A program made the position numbers and the translations under genes. A DNA stretch of 64,000 bases from Calendula officinalis (lineage: Eukaryota > Streptophyta > Magnoliopsida > Asterales > Asteraceae), in the NCBI GenBank assembly GCA_963853835.1, contig OY970829.1, forward strand, positions 5,748,446 through 5,812,445. Reading direction: 5' to 3'. This document shows, one piece after another, positions 1 to 12,700 of the stretch; the first letter of the stretch is position 1, and the number at the start of each line of letters is the position of its first letter. The notes under the pieces are model-generated. The model saw only the letters and a list, made by a program, of their open reading frames with translations, did not search any database and was not told the origin of the DNA.

Positions 1-90
1 TGAAAGCAAAGAGATAGAGGCGAGTGGTGAGTCTGAATGTGGCGGAAGAATATGAATTAATGTAAGATAAGAAAAAAATCAATTAATAGA

Positions 91-334
91 GTAAATTTCA
101 CAGATGGTCCTTATGGTTTATTACTTATTACATTCATGGTTCCTTATCTTCGCTTTATTACAAAAGACCAAAATGGTATTTTCGTCGTTTAGAAAAAGTT
201 AAGGGCAACAGGGACCATGGGTGTAACAAATTGTATACACCAGGGACGTCTGGTGTAATAAACGAAGTTCAGGGACTGTGGCTGTAATAAATGGTAAACC
301 ATAGGGAACTTCTGTGTTATTTACTTTAATAAGA
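91..334. repeat. Fold-back-like repeat, degenerate
   Basis: The left end reads GTAAATTTCACAGATGGTCC and the right end reads as a diverged inverse (CTGTGTTATTTAC). The interior alternates 'dispensing' words such as GGTCC, GGGACC and TAATAAA. It resembles the fold-back elements at 40025 and 43321, which share GTAAATTACA-type ends. Flanking target duplication is unclear (ATTAATAGA against TTTAATAAG). I see no gene in bases 1-451. Confidence 0.35.
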
Positions 335-451
335 TCTTGCTTTTATTGAACACTGAAACTTCTTAAGTATTATGTTTTATTCACGATGTATTCATAGGTT
401 ATAAAACTTTATAAATCTTAACGGACCTAAACCTACATACATGCTCGGACC

Positions 452-751
452 TAGTGTGGCATCAGTTCAAGTATTCGCGGGGCAAAGCGATTTGAAAATC
501 GGATTAGGGAAAACCGGATTGAGGGAAATTGGATTCAAAACCGGATTCGAGTATTTATAAGTGATTTGGGTGACGAATTTACAAAAAAACGGATCCAATC
601 CAGTTTCGATCCGATCCAGTTTCTAAGTTTTCGATCCGAATCCGGTTCTAATCCGATCTGGTTTTAACCCAATCCAATTCTGACGAACTTTGTCAGATCT
701 GATCCGGTTTTGAGACTGGTACGACTCTTTTTTACTATTTGTGCACATCTA
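452..751. mobile_element. Non-autonomous hAT-type element
   Basis: The stretch is flanked by a perfect 8-bp direct repeat CTCGGACC (444-451 and 752-759), the length hAT transposases make. It begins TAGTGTGGCA and ends TGCACATCTA, a weak inverted match. The interior is built from the word AACCGGAT or GGATCC-like variants on both strands (for example ACCGGATT, GATCCGAT, CCGGTTTT). It has no open reading frame and is about 300 bp long. The target duplication is convincing; the terminal repeats are weak. Confidence 0.55.
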
Positions 752-937
752 CTCGGACCTATTAAAATAATTAATCTTCCAATGGCTTTTACACATACAA
801 ACTTAATGGACAACTTAATTAGTGTTTTTGAACATCATTATTATATTTGGATACTCCATTATTTTTTTAATATTTGATGATTTTAGGATTTATTGTCAGG
901 TCATACTTCTTATACAGAAACATAACATGTGGGTAGG

Positions 938-2347
938 CAGTTAGGCATATTAATAATGAAAGTATAACTAGAAATTAAACTGTGTTTTAATATTATAAGA
1001 CCGGTGCCAATAATGACGCCAATTAATCAAAAGTTTATTTTTTGCCAAATCAATGATATGATAGCTCACACTCCAATTGATATTTGTAACATGCCATTTC
1101 AGATATTAACACCCCCTACAAAGGCCTATGCATACTTGCACCCTTGTGGTGTATGGATCAAGCGAGTGCACAAACGTGTATGTATAAATTGCTTGTACCA
1201 ATACACGAGTAATGTGACATAAACCTAATAAAGATGCTAATCTATTCCATATATCTTGTATTTTCTTTTTCAAAATTTATACTTCCTCCGTATCAAAATA
1301 AGTGACACAAATTAGCTTACACATTTTTTGAGGCAAAAGATTAAAGTAGATGTTAAAATAGATTAAAGTACATAGTTAGTGGAGAATGAGTCCCACTTTT
1401 CTTGAATAAAGTGATATTAATGAGTTTTAAAAGTAAAAGTAAGGGTATAAGGGTAATTTCACTTTATTAAAGTGGATAGTTAGTGGGTATGAGTCCCACT
1501 ATTTTTACCAAATATGGAAAGTTTTCAAAGTGTGTCACTTATTTTGATACACCTCAAAATGGAAAGTATGTCACTTATTTTGATACGGAGGAAGTACATT
1601 TTATATTGTACAGTGATATGTACATAACAAGTTTTATTGATATAGAATTACCCTTAGATGGTAAAAATGGCATTAAAGTATTTTAAGGTTTAATAGCCCA
1701 CTTATGTACATATATATTGCATGAACATAACATATTATGTACAGACTACATATTACTTATCCTTCTATTTTTATCATATATTCTAATATGTTTTTTAAAG
1801 GCATACGATAAATAGAGTTTAATGAATCAATTAGTTTAGATTAATTGGCCACTAATGAGACAATGATAGTATTAGAGATTTTCTTTTAAAAGGTCTCTAG
1901 TTAAGACTTATTGGAGGCACTTCTTGGAGATAAAAAAATGAGGAGGGATTTATTCCTCATAAAAAACTGATATGTTCAAAAAATGCATTTTGCTCGCTAT
2001 ATCTCACCGCATAACTCGAGCCACTAACTTAACAATATATATATTAGAAAAACCATATTAAACATTTTCTTATCGTATTTATATCGTTTGTACTTAAGTC
2101 AACTTAATTAGACACTTATATCATTTTTTATTGCACGTACAAAAAATCACATACTAATTATAGATTCTAACTTTAACATTAATATCACCCGTAATTCTAG
2201 AGGGCGTTTTTTAGTCATTTGAAATAATTGTACACCACATTATGTAGATTTCCCCCGTAATTTAATCCATAACTTTAATTTTAGGAGGTGATTTTTCTAC
2301 CACAACTTTTAAGGTATATACCACATCTAATGCTTAATATACTTGTA
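938..2347. repeat. 1.4-kb tandem duplication, copy 1
   Basis: This is the first unit of a head-to-tail direct repeat. It matches 2348-3794 essentially base for base over the parts compared by eye, including short reading frames of 72 and 67 codons that are identical in both copies. The unit carries a Stowaway-like MITE (1282-1594). The heptamer CAGTTAG stands at all three boundaries (938, 2348, 3795). The end sequence near CTTAATATACTTGTA has a diverged relative at about 61740-61815, so the unit probably derives from a dispersed repeat. No protein-coding gene is recognised in it. Confidence 0.9.
1282..1594. mobile_element. Stowaway-like MITE in repeat copy 1
   Basis: The terminal inverted repeats are CTTCCTCCGTATCAAAATAA and its complement, flanked by TA on both sides (1280-1281 and 1595-1596). 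This is the pattern of Tc1/mariner-derived MITEs. It is about 313 bp with no coding capacity. The same MITE lies at 2729-3041 in the second repeat copy. Confidence 0.85.
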
Positions 2348-3794
2348 CAGTTAGGCATATTAATAATGAAAGTATAACTAGAAATTAAACTGTGTTTTAA
2401 TAATGAAAGTATAACTAGAAATTAAACTGTGTTTTAATATTATAAGACCGGTGCCAATAATGACGCCAATTAATCAAAAGTTTATTTTTTGCCAAATCAA
2501 TGATATGATAGCTCACACTCCAATTGATATTTGTAACATGCCATTTCAGATATTAACACCCCCTACAAAGGCCTATGCATACTTGCACCCTTGTGGTGTA
2601 TGGATCAAGCGAGTGCACAAACGTGTATGTATAAATTGCTTGTACCAATACACGAGTAATGTGACATAAACCTAATAAAGATGCTAATCTATTCCATATA
2701 TCTTGTATTTTCTTTTTCAAAATTTATACTTCCTCCGTATCAAAATAAGTGACACAAATTAGCTTACACATTTTTTGAGGCAAAAGATTAAAGTAGATGT
2801 TAAAATAGATTAAAGTACATAGTTAGTGGAGAATGAGTCCCACTTTTCTTGAATAAAGTGATATTAATGAGTTTTAAAAGTAAAAGTAAGGGTATAAGGG
2901 TAATTTCACTTTATTAAAGTGGATAGTTAGTGGGTATGAGTCCCACTATTTTTACCAAATATGGAAAGTTTTCAAAGTGTGTCACTTATTTTGATACACC
3001 TCAAAATGGAAAGTATGTCACTTATTTTGATACGGAGGAAGTACATTTTATATTGTACAGTGATATGTACATAACAAGTTTTATTGATATAGAATTACCC
3101 TTAGATGGTAAAAATGGCATTAAAGTATTTTAAGGTTTAATAGCCCACTTATGTACATATATATTGCATGAACATAACATATTATGTACAGACTACATAT
3201 TACTTATCCTTCTATTTTTATCATATATTCTAATATGTTTTTTAAAGGCATACGATAAATAGAGTTTAATGAATCAATTAGTTTAGATTAATTGGCCACT
3301 AATGAGACAATGATAGTATTAGAGATTTTCTTTTAAAAGGTCTCTAGTTAAGACTTATTGGAGGCACTTCTTGGAGATAAAAAAATGAGGAGGGATTTAT
3401 TCCTCATAAAAAACTGATATGTTCAAAAAATGCATTTTGCTCGCTATATCTCACCGCATAACTCGAGCCACTAACTTAACAATATATATATTAGAAAAAC
3501 CATATTAAACATTTTCTTATCGTATTTATATCGTTTGTACTTAAGTCAACTTAATTAGACACTTATATCATTTTTTATTGCACGTACAAAAAATCACATA
3601 CTAATTATAGATTCTAACTTTAACATTAATATCACCCGTAATTCTAGAGGGCGTTTTTTAGTCATTTGAAATAATTGTACACCACATTATGTAGATTTCC
3701 CCCGTAATTTAATCCATAACTTTAATTTTAGGAGGTGATTTTTCTACCACAACTTTTAAGGTATATACCACATCTAATGCTTAATATACTTGTA
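2348..3794. repeat. 1.4-kb tandem duplication, copy 2
   Basis: Second unit of the direct repeat, offset 1447 bases from the first over most of its length. Its only obvious difference is a 37-base internal duplication at its start (2364-2400 repeated at 2401-2437), which accounts for the extra length. The near identity points to a recent duplication that happened after the MITE had inserted. It ends about 600 bases before the UPF0496 start codon, so it may have brought new sequence next to that promoter. Confidence 0.9.
2729..3041. mobile_element. Stowaway-like MITE in repeat copy 2
   Basis: Duplicate of the MITE at 1282-1594, carried along by the tandem duplication. It has the same CTTCCTCCGTATC ends and TA flanks. 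Confidence 0.85.
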
Positions 3795-3801
3795 CAGTTA
3801 G

Positions 3802-4402
3802 CTGTAAAATCTGTATTGTGTTGTATAACCATTACAAGTTGTGGTAGCAATATCAATTCTCTTTGATTTTAAAACACACTTTTTCTCTCTCTCACACACA
3901 CTCTTTCTCTCTCTTGTTTGTCAGTTTTCACCTGACTTTCAGCTTAAGTTTCTCCGTAGTCACCTTCTCACTGCGCGTTTTCACAGCTTTTTACAAAGCT
4001 TCATGTCATCTTCTTCAATGGCGGTCGGTTTGTAGAGAGAGAAATTGGAGATAAACAAAAACATTGCTTCCCGCATTTACCATCTCATTTTAATTCATGC
4101 GTGCAAGCTATACCCATCATACACTTTGCTTTTGGCTTTGTTTCATCATCTTAATCCCCCCATTAACCGTTTCATCGTTATCAACAACAATTTATCATCA
4201 TCTAATTTCCATATAAAGTAATCTTTCTTTCATCTCTCATATAAATCTTCCCTCCACATTATTCATCCCATAATCGTGTAGTTTAAAACAAATTGATGCC
4301 AAATTTGTGAACTTTGCTGGTTTTCTCATGTGCAATTGTCGCAGACCAGGTGTTCGACCTATTTCCTAGCTGAAATTTGTTATTTTTTATTTTTTTAAAA
4401 AA
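3802..4402 (+). promoter_or_regulatory. Upstream region of the UPF0496 gene
   Basis: About 600 bases between the tandem repeat and the start codon. It holds a CT-rich tract (TTTCTCTCTCTCACACACAC, about 3881-3915) typical of plant core promoters or 5' leaders. There are two TATA-like candidates, ATATAAAG near 4211 and ATATAAAT near 4239. No long reading frame is supported. The transcription start cannot be fixed from the sequence. Confidence 0.4.
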
Positions 4403-5539
4403 ATGGGTGCTCATGTTAGCAAGAGATCTGCTGCTGCTACATCTTCAGGATCACCATCAATGTCTTTAAAAGATACCCAACAAATAATCTCAGAACTTAA
4501 CGCATATGAAGCAGCTTGCAAATCAGATACCGATTTACAATCATTCGATACTATGTTACATGCACGTGCCAACAACGTGATCAACACATTAGCTGTGGGT
4601 GTTGAAGTGCGAGCTTTATCATTCGATACATTAAAAGAAGTTACAGAATGTTTGTTGGAAATGAATCAAGAAGTTGTGAAAGTAATCTTGCATTGCAAGA
4701 AAGATATTTGGAAAAATCAAGAATTGTTTGAATTAGTTGAAGAATATTTCGAAAACAGTTTGCAAACTCTTGACTTTTGTGCTGCATTGGATAAATGTTT
4801 GAAAAGGGTACGAGATAGTCAGTTATTGATTCTTGTTGCTTTACAACATTTTGATGAAGATGAAGAAGGTGTCGAGGAAAATCGGTATGAAAAAACTCTC
4901 GATGATTTGAAGAATTTTAAAGATGCGGGTGATCCGTTCACCGAGGAATTTTTCAAAATTTTTCATTCGGTTTATCGACAACAAATGGTAATGCTCGAGA
5001 AATTACAAACAAAGAAGATGAAATTGGATAAAAAAGTTAAGTATTTACACACGTGGAGGAAAGTGTCGACGGTTATATTTGTGGCAACTTTCACGGCGGT
5101 GCTGATATGTTCAGTAGTGGCGGCTGCCATAGCAGCACCGCCTGTGGCTGCCGCCCTGGCGGCGGCGGCCGCCATTCCTCTGGGCTCAATGGGAAAGTGG
5201 ATTAACTCACTTTTGAAAAGCTACGAAAACGCGATTAAAGGCCAAAAGGAGGTAATTAGTTCTATGCAAGTTGGGGGATTTGTGGCGATTAGGGATCTTG
5301 ATACGATTAGGGTTCTTGTGGAACGGCTTCAAATGGATATTGAGGAGTTAATGAAGAAGGCGGATCATGCGATTGAAGGCGATGAAATGGTGAAAATTGT
5401 GATTGAAGAAATTAAATTGAAATTGAATTCGTTTATGAAAAATGTTGATGATTTAGGGTTGCAAGCGGATAATTGTAGCCGTGATGTTAGACGGGCTCGA
5501 ACTGTTGTTCTTCAAAGGATTATTAAGCCACCAGTTTAA
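4403..5539 (+). CDS. UPF0496 family membrane protein (DUF677), At4g34320-like
   Basis: Single-exon gene of 378 residues, close to the length of Arabidopsis At4g34320-type proteins as I remember them. The start MGAHVSK has Gly at position 2 and a Ser/Lys-rich N-terminus, so N-myristoylation is possible but unproven. Residues 20-220 are acidic/basic helical sequence with coiled-coil character. Residues 221-262 form a strongly hydrophobic, Ala/Val/Pro-rich stretch suited to one or two membrane passes. A second helical segment follows (about 270-375). The molecular role of the family is not established, and I assign none. A polyadenylation-type AATAAA lies at 5681. The gene converges on HDR, whose stop codon is only 367 bases away. 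The region 5540-5906 holds both 3' ends and nothing else recognisable. Confidence 0.9.
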   Translation: MGAHVSKRSAAATSSGSPSMSLKDTQQIISELNAYEAACKSDTDLQSFDTMLHARANNVINTLAVGVEVRALSFDTLKEVTECLLEMNQEVVKVILHCKKDIWKNQELFELVEEYFENSLQTLDFCAALDKCLKRVRDSQLLILVALQHFDEDEEGVEENRYEKTLDDLKNFKDAGDPFTEEFFKIFHSVYRQQMVMLEKLQTKKMKLDKKVKYLHTWRKVSTVIFVATFTAVLICSVVAAAIAAPPVAAALAAAAAIPLGSMGKWINSLLKSYENAIKGQKEVISSMQVGGFVAIRDLDTIRVLVERLQMDIEELMKKADHAIEGDEMVKIVIEEIKLKLNSFMKNVDDLGLQADNCSRDVRRARTVVLQRIIKPPV

Positions 5540-5906
5540 TTATGGTAAGATTACATGATGTTCAAGTTGAAAAATGAAATGTTTTATCATATGATGCAGA
5601 ATAAGTTATAGATTTGTGTTGAAATTTAGGAAACTTATTAATTTGTTTGTTCATTCATATGTTTATTTGCTCTCCTTGTTAATAAAACTTTATCCAAATG
5701 TTGTGCTGTTAATTGTTTATGCATTCTTTTTGTAACATTACTATGACTTTAATCACTACCATTTTGGACAACAAAATGATGCATAAATCATAAGATATTA
5801 CCTTAATTAACTTCCAAATCACCTTCTTTTTTTGCAGCAATTTTAAGGTACACAATGTTATAACATTATCACGATAGGTATAATGTTTAATTTTCTGTTA
5901 AATAAC

Positions 5907-8274
5907 CTACACTGCTTGCAGAAGTTCTTGACGTTTTATCTCAAATACCCTTGTAAGAACATCTTCAACAACCTACATAAATCAAGTTCCAAATAATCAA
6001 AAATCAAGATTAGTCACGTGCTTTATAATGAAGGGGTATTTTTGACATTTACCTTGTCAGGAGTAGATGCACCAGATGTGACACCAATAGTCACAGGGCC
6101 TTTTGGTAGCCAGTTCTCTTTCTCAACTAACTCACCATGCTGTAACAATTTAAACCAAAAATAAATAACTAACCAATAAATTAACTGTATAATTAGTAAT
6201 TAATTAATTATAAGTATTTTATTTACCATCAATTTGTGAGCTATGCGGTTTCCGGGACCCACTCTTTGTTCAGTATCAACCCAATAAGATGGAATTCCAC
6301 GATCTTCTGGAATTTCTTGCAGGTGTGAAGTATTGCTTGAATTCCAACCACCAACTACCAACATAAGATCCATTTTTTCATCCACTAATTTGTACATTGC
6401 ATCTTGTCGTTCCTATAAAAATTAAATTAAATTAGTTCAACCTGTTCGACCCATTTGACCCGTTTGACTTGTTAAAGATAAGGATAAAAGTATTTACTTG
6501 AGTAGCATCACAAATAGTGTTGAAACTTATGAAATGTTCAATGGCATTTTCTACTCCATATTTACTCATCATAGTCCTCTCTACTAATTTCCCTGAAAAA
6601 GAGAAAGAACAAAGAAAAGAAAATTAAGCATCAGAAGCTGAAGCTTCTAGAAGAAATAGTGTGATAAATTCATGAAAATAAAACTAACCAATTTCCTCTG
6701 TTTCTCCCTTAAGCATTGTAGTTTGGTTGGCTACACCAGCTTTAACAAGATCAGTGTCTGGATCAAAATCCTTGGAAATTGCAAATTTGAATTTCTGCAA
6801 GCATAAAAATGTATTTACATGTTTATATATTTTTATCTTTAAAGCATAAATAATACAGAAATGTTACTTAATATTAGGTTTAAAAGATAATGAATATAAT
6901 ATACCTCGAGAAAAGCTTCTTTTGTTGAGCTCGATCCGTTAAGTTTCCCACCAAGAATGTAATCACAAACATATGTTGCCTGGAAAAGTAAACATTTAAT
7001 TCAAAATATTAAATATATATCATAAATGTTTAATACAATGTTAATACTCGTATATATTAAGCATACCTCATCCATGTTCTTCACAATGACATATTTTCCT
7101 GCAAAAGAAGCTGTTGCTACAGTTTCCTCATGAGAATATTTACCATGAATTATAGAAGCATAATCTCCCTTTTTGTGTTTTTCAACCGAATTCCACACTT
7201 TAGATACCCAAGGGCATGTTGTGTCAACTATCTGAACTTGTTTATTACTCAAAGTCAACATTTCGTTGACTGCAGCCCCAAAAGCAGGCAAAACCACAAC
7301 ATCTCCTTTTTCAATAACATCAAACTGTTTCTCTCCATCCTTAACTGGAATATCCTTAACATCCATCTCTTCTAACCTCTACATTACAAAATCAACCTTT
7401 TATAAATTTTAATAACTATATAATTAACTCGTAATTATTAATAATTATACCTTATTAACAGTAGGATTGTGAATAATTTCATTTGTGATCCAAATCTTCT
7501 CATCAGGGAACTGTTTCCTTGCTTCATAAGCAATCTGAACCGCACGTTCAACACCCCAACAAAATCCATAAGCTTCTGCAAGCTTCACAGTAACATTTCC
7601 CCATGTGTATACATTATTGTTCTCCTTCAATTTCTTGATGATGTCACCTTAAATCATCAGCAAACACTAATTCAGTTAATCTCAGCCAGAAAGCTTCAAT
7701 TAAATGAAATGCATATCCATCAATTTATACATAAAATCGCTAAACCTAATTTATACAATATAAAGTCAATGATCATACACATAGATCCGTCCTACCTAAC
7801 AAGTTCAATTTATGTAGAATTCACTAATTAAGGTATATTTTAACGAAATTAAACTTATAACGAAGTCATTGATCTGTTAGCTATGGCAAATAAGCCAACG
7901 ATCATACAAATAGGTTTATCCTTACCAGAAATTGATTAATTCGCATTAATCTGGATACCTAACAAACTCTCATAGTTATAATTCAGGAATGTATTAATTA
8001 CGGAATCAAAACAGTTAACAAATGCATAATTCTTACTTGTATACTCTTGATTCATGAGCTCTAGAGTCTCCTTTTTATGCCCAAACCCTTTCCGGTTGTA
8101 GTTCTCGCTTCTAGTCAAATTATGCCGGAAAACTTTGGCATCGAAATCAGACGGCGAAGAAGAATCTCCGGTGGAGCATTTGACGGATAGAGGCTTCCGG
8201 CACCGGAATAGTTTGACGTTCGGTTGAGGTAGTTTAGTATACGTTGATAGAGGGCTAAATTGAAGAGCTGCCAT
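5907..8274 (-). CDS. HDR (ispH): 4-hydroxy-3-methylbut-2-enyl diphosphate reductase, chloroplast (nine exons)
   Basis: Exons on the minus strand: 8274-8037, 7647-7451, 7378-7067, 6979-6905, 6794-6689, 6592-6498, 6412-6227, 6139-6053, 5972-5907. All introns are GT/AG, and the frame stays open for 453 residues, the usual plant length. The enzyme makes IPP and DMAPP from HMBPP in the plastid as the last step of the MEP pathway. The three cysteines that bind the iron-sulfur cluster are present: C109 (YGFCWGV), C200 (DTTCPWV) and C337 (NTICDAT). Active-site-type histidines occur in IIHNPTVN (139) and HGKYSHEE (223, 228). The N-terminus is basic and Ser-rich, fitting a transit peptide. No break or missing motif is seen, so the gene looks functional. 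It diverges from TIC62. Confidence 0.96.
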
Positions 8275-9775
8275 TAGAGGGAAGATCGAGAAGGAGATGA
8301 AACTGTAAATTTGTGTTCTTCCTTTTTATTTTTCAAATCTTTTGTCCGATTTTCATGGAGTATTATAACATTTTATGGTGTGCGGATGCCTGCCGCCGTC
8401 ATATTTGGAAAATCAGAGAAAGCCACGAGGATGCCGTGCAGGAATGCAAATATAGAAGATCAATAAATATAATATTTTATTTGTATATTAATCATTACGA
8501 GGTCTGATTGGTTAGGAGGAATTTCTACATGGGAAACATAATTAATAATCTGGCTTGCTAGGCTGGAGCTGCCTACCTAAACTAATTTTAATTAATTTTG
8601 TCTTTATTGTAAATAACTTATATACATTAACAATACATATACAGTAAAATCGGACTAGTACAAAATCGGACCCCAATCGATAAAATAATAATATAATAAT
8701 TTTTTTGAAATCTTAATGTAAATATATTAATCCCAACCAAACTATAAATTAATAATTACTAAAATAAAATTCCAAAATTCTAGAGTTATCAAGTAAAAAT
8801 TTAATCTATAGTCACTTATTATTTTGTGAACTTCAAATCTATATTGAGTTCATCTTTAAATCTCTCAACTGCACTTAAGAGTTAAGGCATTGTATTCTCG
8901 TATTGCAATAAAAAGTTGGTCATCGTTGATTTTTAACATCTTTTAGTTTAGAAGCCATAGTTGATGTGATTTTAAAATTTATAATTAGACATTTTATAGT
9001 GATCAATCTGGATCTATGTACATTGAACTTGACAAGTTCATTAATGTCAGAATTTTGAAGGTCTCGTGAATGTGAATGTGATGCAAAATTTTGAAGGTCT
9101 TGTGAATATGTGAATACGTATTAGATAAGTTAATTTTATAATAATACTATCTTTAAATTAATAATTTATTAATTTATCGATAAATTAATATCTCGCTAAA
9201 TTAATAAAATATCCTAGTCCCAACTTATTAATTTATGGAGGTTTTACTGTATTTTTTTTTTCCTATAATGAAAAACGCATGAAATCTTAAATTTATCATT
9301 TATTTTGAAACGTATAAAATTTTAGATTTTATATAAATTATATACAATTAAATGAATTTTGAAAGATAATATTAAGCTTGTGTTATATAACATCTACTCA
9401 ATAGTAAAGTTGGTAATAGCCATCGGTAATCTTTGACTCGACTATAGTATCCAATATCCATATTGAATAAGTATACTTATCCTTGTCGGAAGATTAAAAT
9501 ATCCATCTTATTTAAATATAGTCCAAAATGGACGGCACCAAACCGGCCCAACCAGTACAAACGGTTTTCGGATTATATTAAACCCGACCCGGACAATTTG
9601 ACCCATTTAAACCCACTCGGGCCTGGGGTCTACCATATCCAGATGCGGAGCAGGAAATCCCACAACTGGCGATACTGAAAAAACTAACCATAAACAATAA
9701 GATATCACAATTTAGCGCCAATTTTTCTCTCTCTCTCACACACAATCTAAAATTCGACTTTGATCAGAAGCATTA
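8275..9775. promoter_or_regulatory. Divergent intergenic region between HDR and TIC62
   Basis: This 1.5-kb interval must hold the promoters of two divergent plastid-protein genes. It includes a possible inverted-repeat element (8640-9251: ends TACAGTAAAA and TTTTACTGTA), mostly AT-rich, with ACTAGTACAAAATCGG and its loose inverse inside. Close to TIC62 there is a CT-rich leader (TTTCTCTCTCTCTCACACAC, 9723-9743). No gene is supported here. Confidence 0.4.
8640..9251. repeat. Possible terminal-inverted-repeat element
   Basis: TACAGTAAAATCGG on the left faces CCTCCATAAATTAA... read inward from TTTTACTGTA on the right. The outer 10 bases are a perfect inverted match. No target-site duplication is clear, because the right flank is a T run. 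The interior is AT-rich and noncoding. It could be an old MITE. Confidence 0.4.
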
Positions 9776-12700
9776 ATGGAGCTTCGGTCAATTCAGTCTC
9801 CGGTCGTCAGTAGCATACCTCCAAAAAGCTTCATTCAAAAGCATGAACTCATTTGCTACCGTCAGCTTATCAATTCGTTCGGTACGAAGAGAATCGTTCA
9901 GTCAAATGCTATTAATCTTACATCTGTTCGATTCAATGTTCAAGCCTCAGGTATTATACAAATGCTGTTGATTTTCCTTCATTTTTGCAATGTCAGTTGT
10001 TAATTTTGATGAAGTTTAGGTTGAATGCGTAATTAGCTTTTGTTATTAAAGCAATCTGGTTTGACTTGCTTGAAGATCGGTGAGAAGTCTTTTGAGCAAG
10101 TAGTTCTGAATTTCTGATTGTATGGAAGTCAATTTATAATCTGGCTTTTAATTATGTAGTTCGGCGTGTAATCGTTCTCATTTAGGGTTACTGTTGATAG
10201 TACAGTGTGTTATGTACTTGATTCTGAATTATTAAGTAACAGTCATGAAATTCAAAAGGGAATAAGTTAATTTAAAGAGCAATGTATATTGTTTAGTAAT
10301 CCATGGCTATTGTCAGGATTATAGCAAATAAACAACTCTATAGTGGCTGCCATTTTTTGAAACATTGATCAAATTTGAATTAATCTTTTTTTATTTTGGA
10401 ACAAAAGTATATAAAATGGATATTTATTGTGGAAAGTAGATAGTATTTTTCTATACATGAATAATAGTTATCTACTGGTTTCTGTAAGGTACAACAACAA
10501 TTGGGTTGCAGCCTGCTGAAACAAAAACAAAAGACAGTGAAAAAGATGGAAATGTCATCTTTGTTGCTGGAGCAACTGGCAAAGTTGGTTCACGAACAGT
10601 AAGGTCAATGATACTTAACCATAAAACATCGTCAAACTTATGCACTTGATTCTAAAACTGTTAAATAACTGAAGCTTTGTTCAGGGAGCTTTTGAAATTA
10701 GGGTTCAATGTTCGAGCTGGTGTAAGAAGTACTCAAAGAGCAGAATCTTTAGTAAAAGTATGTGTTCTGTTAGTCATTAGATTGTTCATCTAATCATCTG
10801 CTTGAGTTTCCTGAATAATTATTGAACAAAACCATTGTCTTACTCTTACCTGTAGAGTGTGCAGCAAATGAAGCTTGATGATGGAAGTCAGCGTAAGATT
10901 TTAATTTTATAATTATTTTTAAAATTTGGCATGTTTAGATATTTACTTTGAATGTAAATAACATAATTATGTTGGTCTGTAATCTGTAGCCCAGCTATAG
11001 AAAAGCTTCAACTTGTGGAGTGTGATTTAGAGAAACCAGAGCAGATTAAGCCAGCATTAGGAAATTCTTCAATTGTTATTTGCTGCATTGGGGCAAGTGA
11101 GAAAGAGATTTTTGATGTTACTGGACCTTACAGAATTGATTTTCAAGCCACAAAAAACCTCATTGATGCAGGTATGCATTAAATGCCAAATTAGTGAAAG
11201 TTTGAGGACTGAAATGTAATTAACCTGGGAATATAATGGTTTATTAAAGTACAGTATTTCTTTTATATGTGTAGCTGCTGCTGCAAAAGCGGAGCACTTT
11301 ATTTTGGTTACTTCGTTGGGAACAAACAAGTTTGGATTTCCTGCTGCTGTGTTAAAGTAAGTTAACTGGAAAAATTTAATAACAATAATATCTGCATTAA
11401 TAATTTGAAATAATATTTATACTGATTATATCCATATTCATTGTTTGGAGTTTGTTCTGGGGAGTATTGTGTTGGAAAAGAAAGGCTGAAGAAGCACTGC
11501 TTGCTAGTGGGATTCCTTACACTGTGAGTTAATTCAAACTAGAGCTCTTGATTTTGACCCGTTTACATATGAACGGGTCGATTGGAGTTGTGCATTTTTA
11601 ATGGGTCAAATGGTTTGAAAGCAGCTTAATGTGATGTATAATGTGTAGAACCGTTTTATTTAAAAAGTTAGATTATTATAGTAATAATATGGTTTGAAGC
11701 ATACTTATTTTACTAAAAAAGTGTTTCGGGTCGACCCGTTTCAGATAGTGAGACCTGGAGGTATGGAGCGACCTACAGATTCTTTCAAGGAAACACATAA
11801 TCTTACACTTGCTACAGAAGATACTTTATTTGGTGGTCTTGTATCAAATCTTCAGGTTTTCTTCCATTTAATTTTAATATATATGACTCATTTCTTTTTT
11901 TGTTATTAATACTTCTTTTTTTTTATTAATACATTATTAGGTGGCAGAACTACTTGCATTTATGGCTAAAAACCCTAGTCTTTCATATTGTAAAGTAGTT
12001 GAAGTAGTTGCAGAAACAACAGCACCATTGACTCCCATGGATGACCTTTTAGTTAAAATTCCACCTCAGCGTGCTCCACCTATCCAGCCCAAGCCCAAGG
12101 TACTTATCTTTAGAGTTGACTTAATTATGTCAAAGTCAAACTAGTGTCATGTGACAGTCACATGTCAATAAGTAGTTACATTTATATTGCAATCAGGAAC
12201 CAGAAGCTATCAAAGAACCTGAGCCTGTTTCCAAGACTGTAACCATTGCCACCGAATCAAAACCAGCTTCACCAAGACCACTCTCCCCATATACCGCGTA
12301 AGCAATATTTAATATTTATTTTTTAATATAAAACATAAAAATATTTAATTTTATTAACTCCTTGTCTGTTACTGTCTTGTTGATATTATTTTAACAGATA
12401 CGAAGGTTTAAAACCACCTGTTTCCCCAATTCCGTCGCCACCTGGCGGCAGTAAGGCGGCAGTTGAAGCAGTTACAGCTCCTGTAACTGATTCTGAAACC
12501 ACCATAACAACAGAAACCATCACTATCACACCCGAACCTACACCAGTAACTGTAACAGCAAAAACAACCAGACCTTTATCTCCTTACACTGCGTAAGTCA
12601 ACCAATCTCTATTTTATAGATGAAGTCAACTGTTTGACTTTGACTTTTTATTGTTTTTGACTTGTTGAAACAGTTATGAGAATCTGAAACCACCTACCTC

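Noticed and set aside
1004..3133. Pairs of identical 72- and 67-codon frames
   Set aside because: Identity is explained by the tandem DNA duplication. One frame lies across a MITE, and neither resembles a protein.
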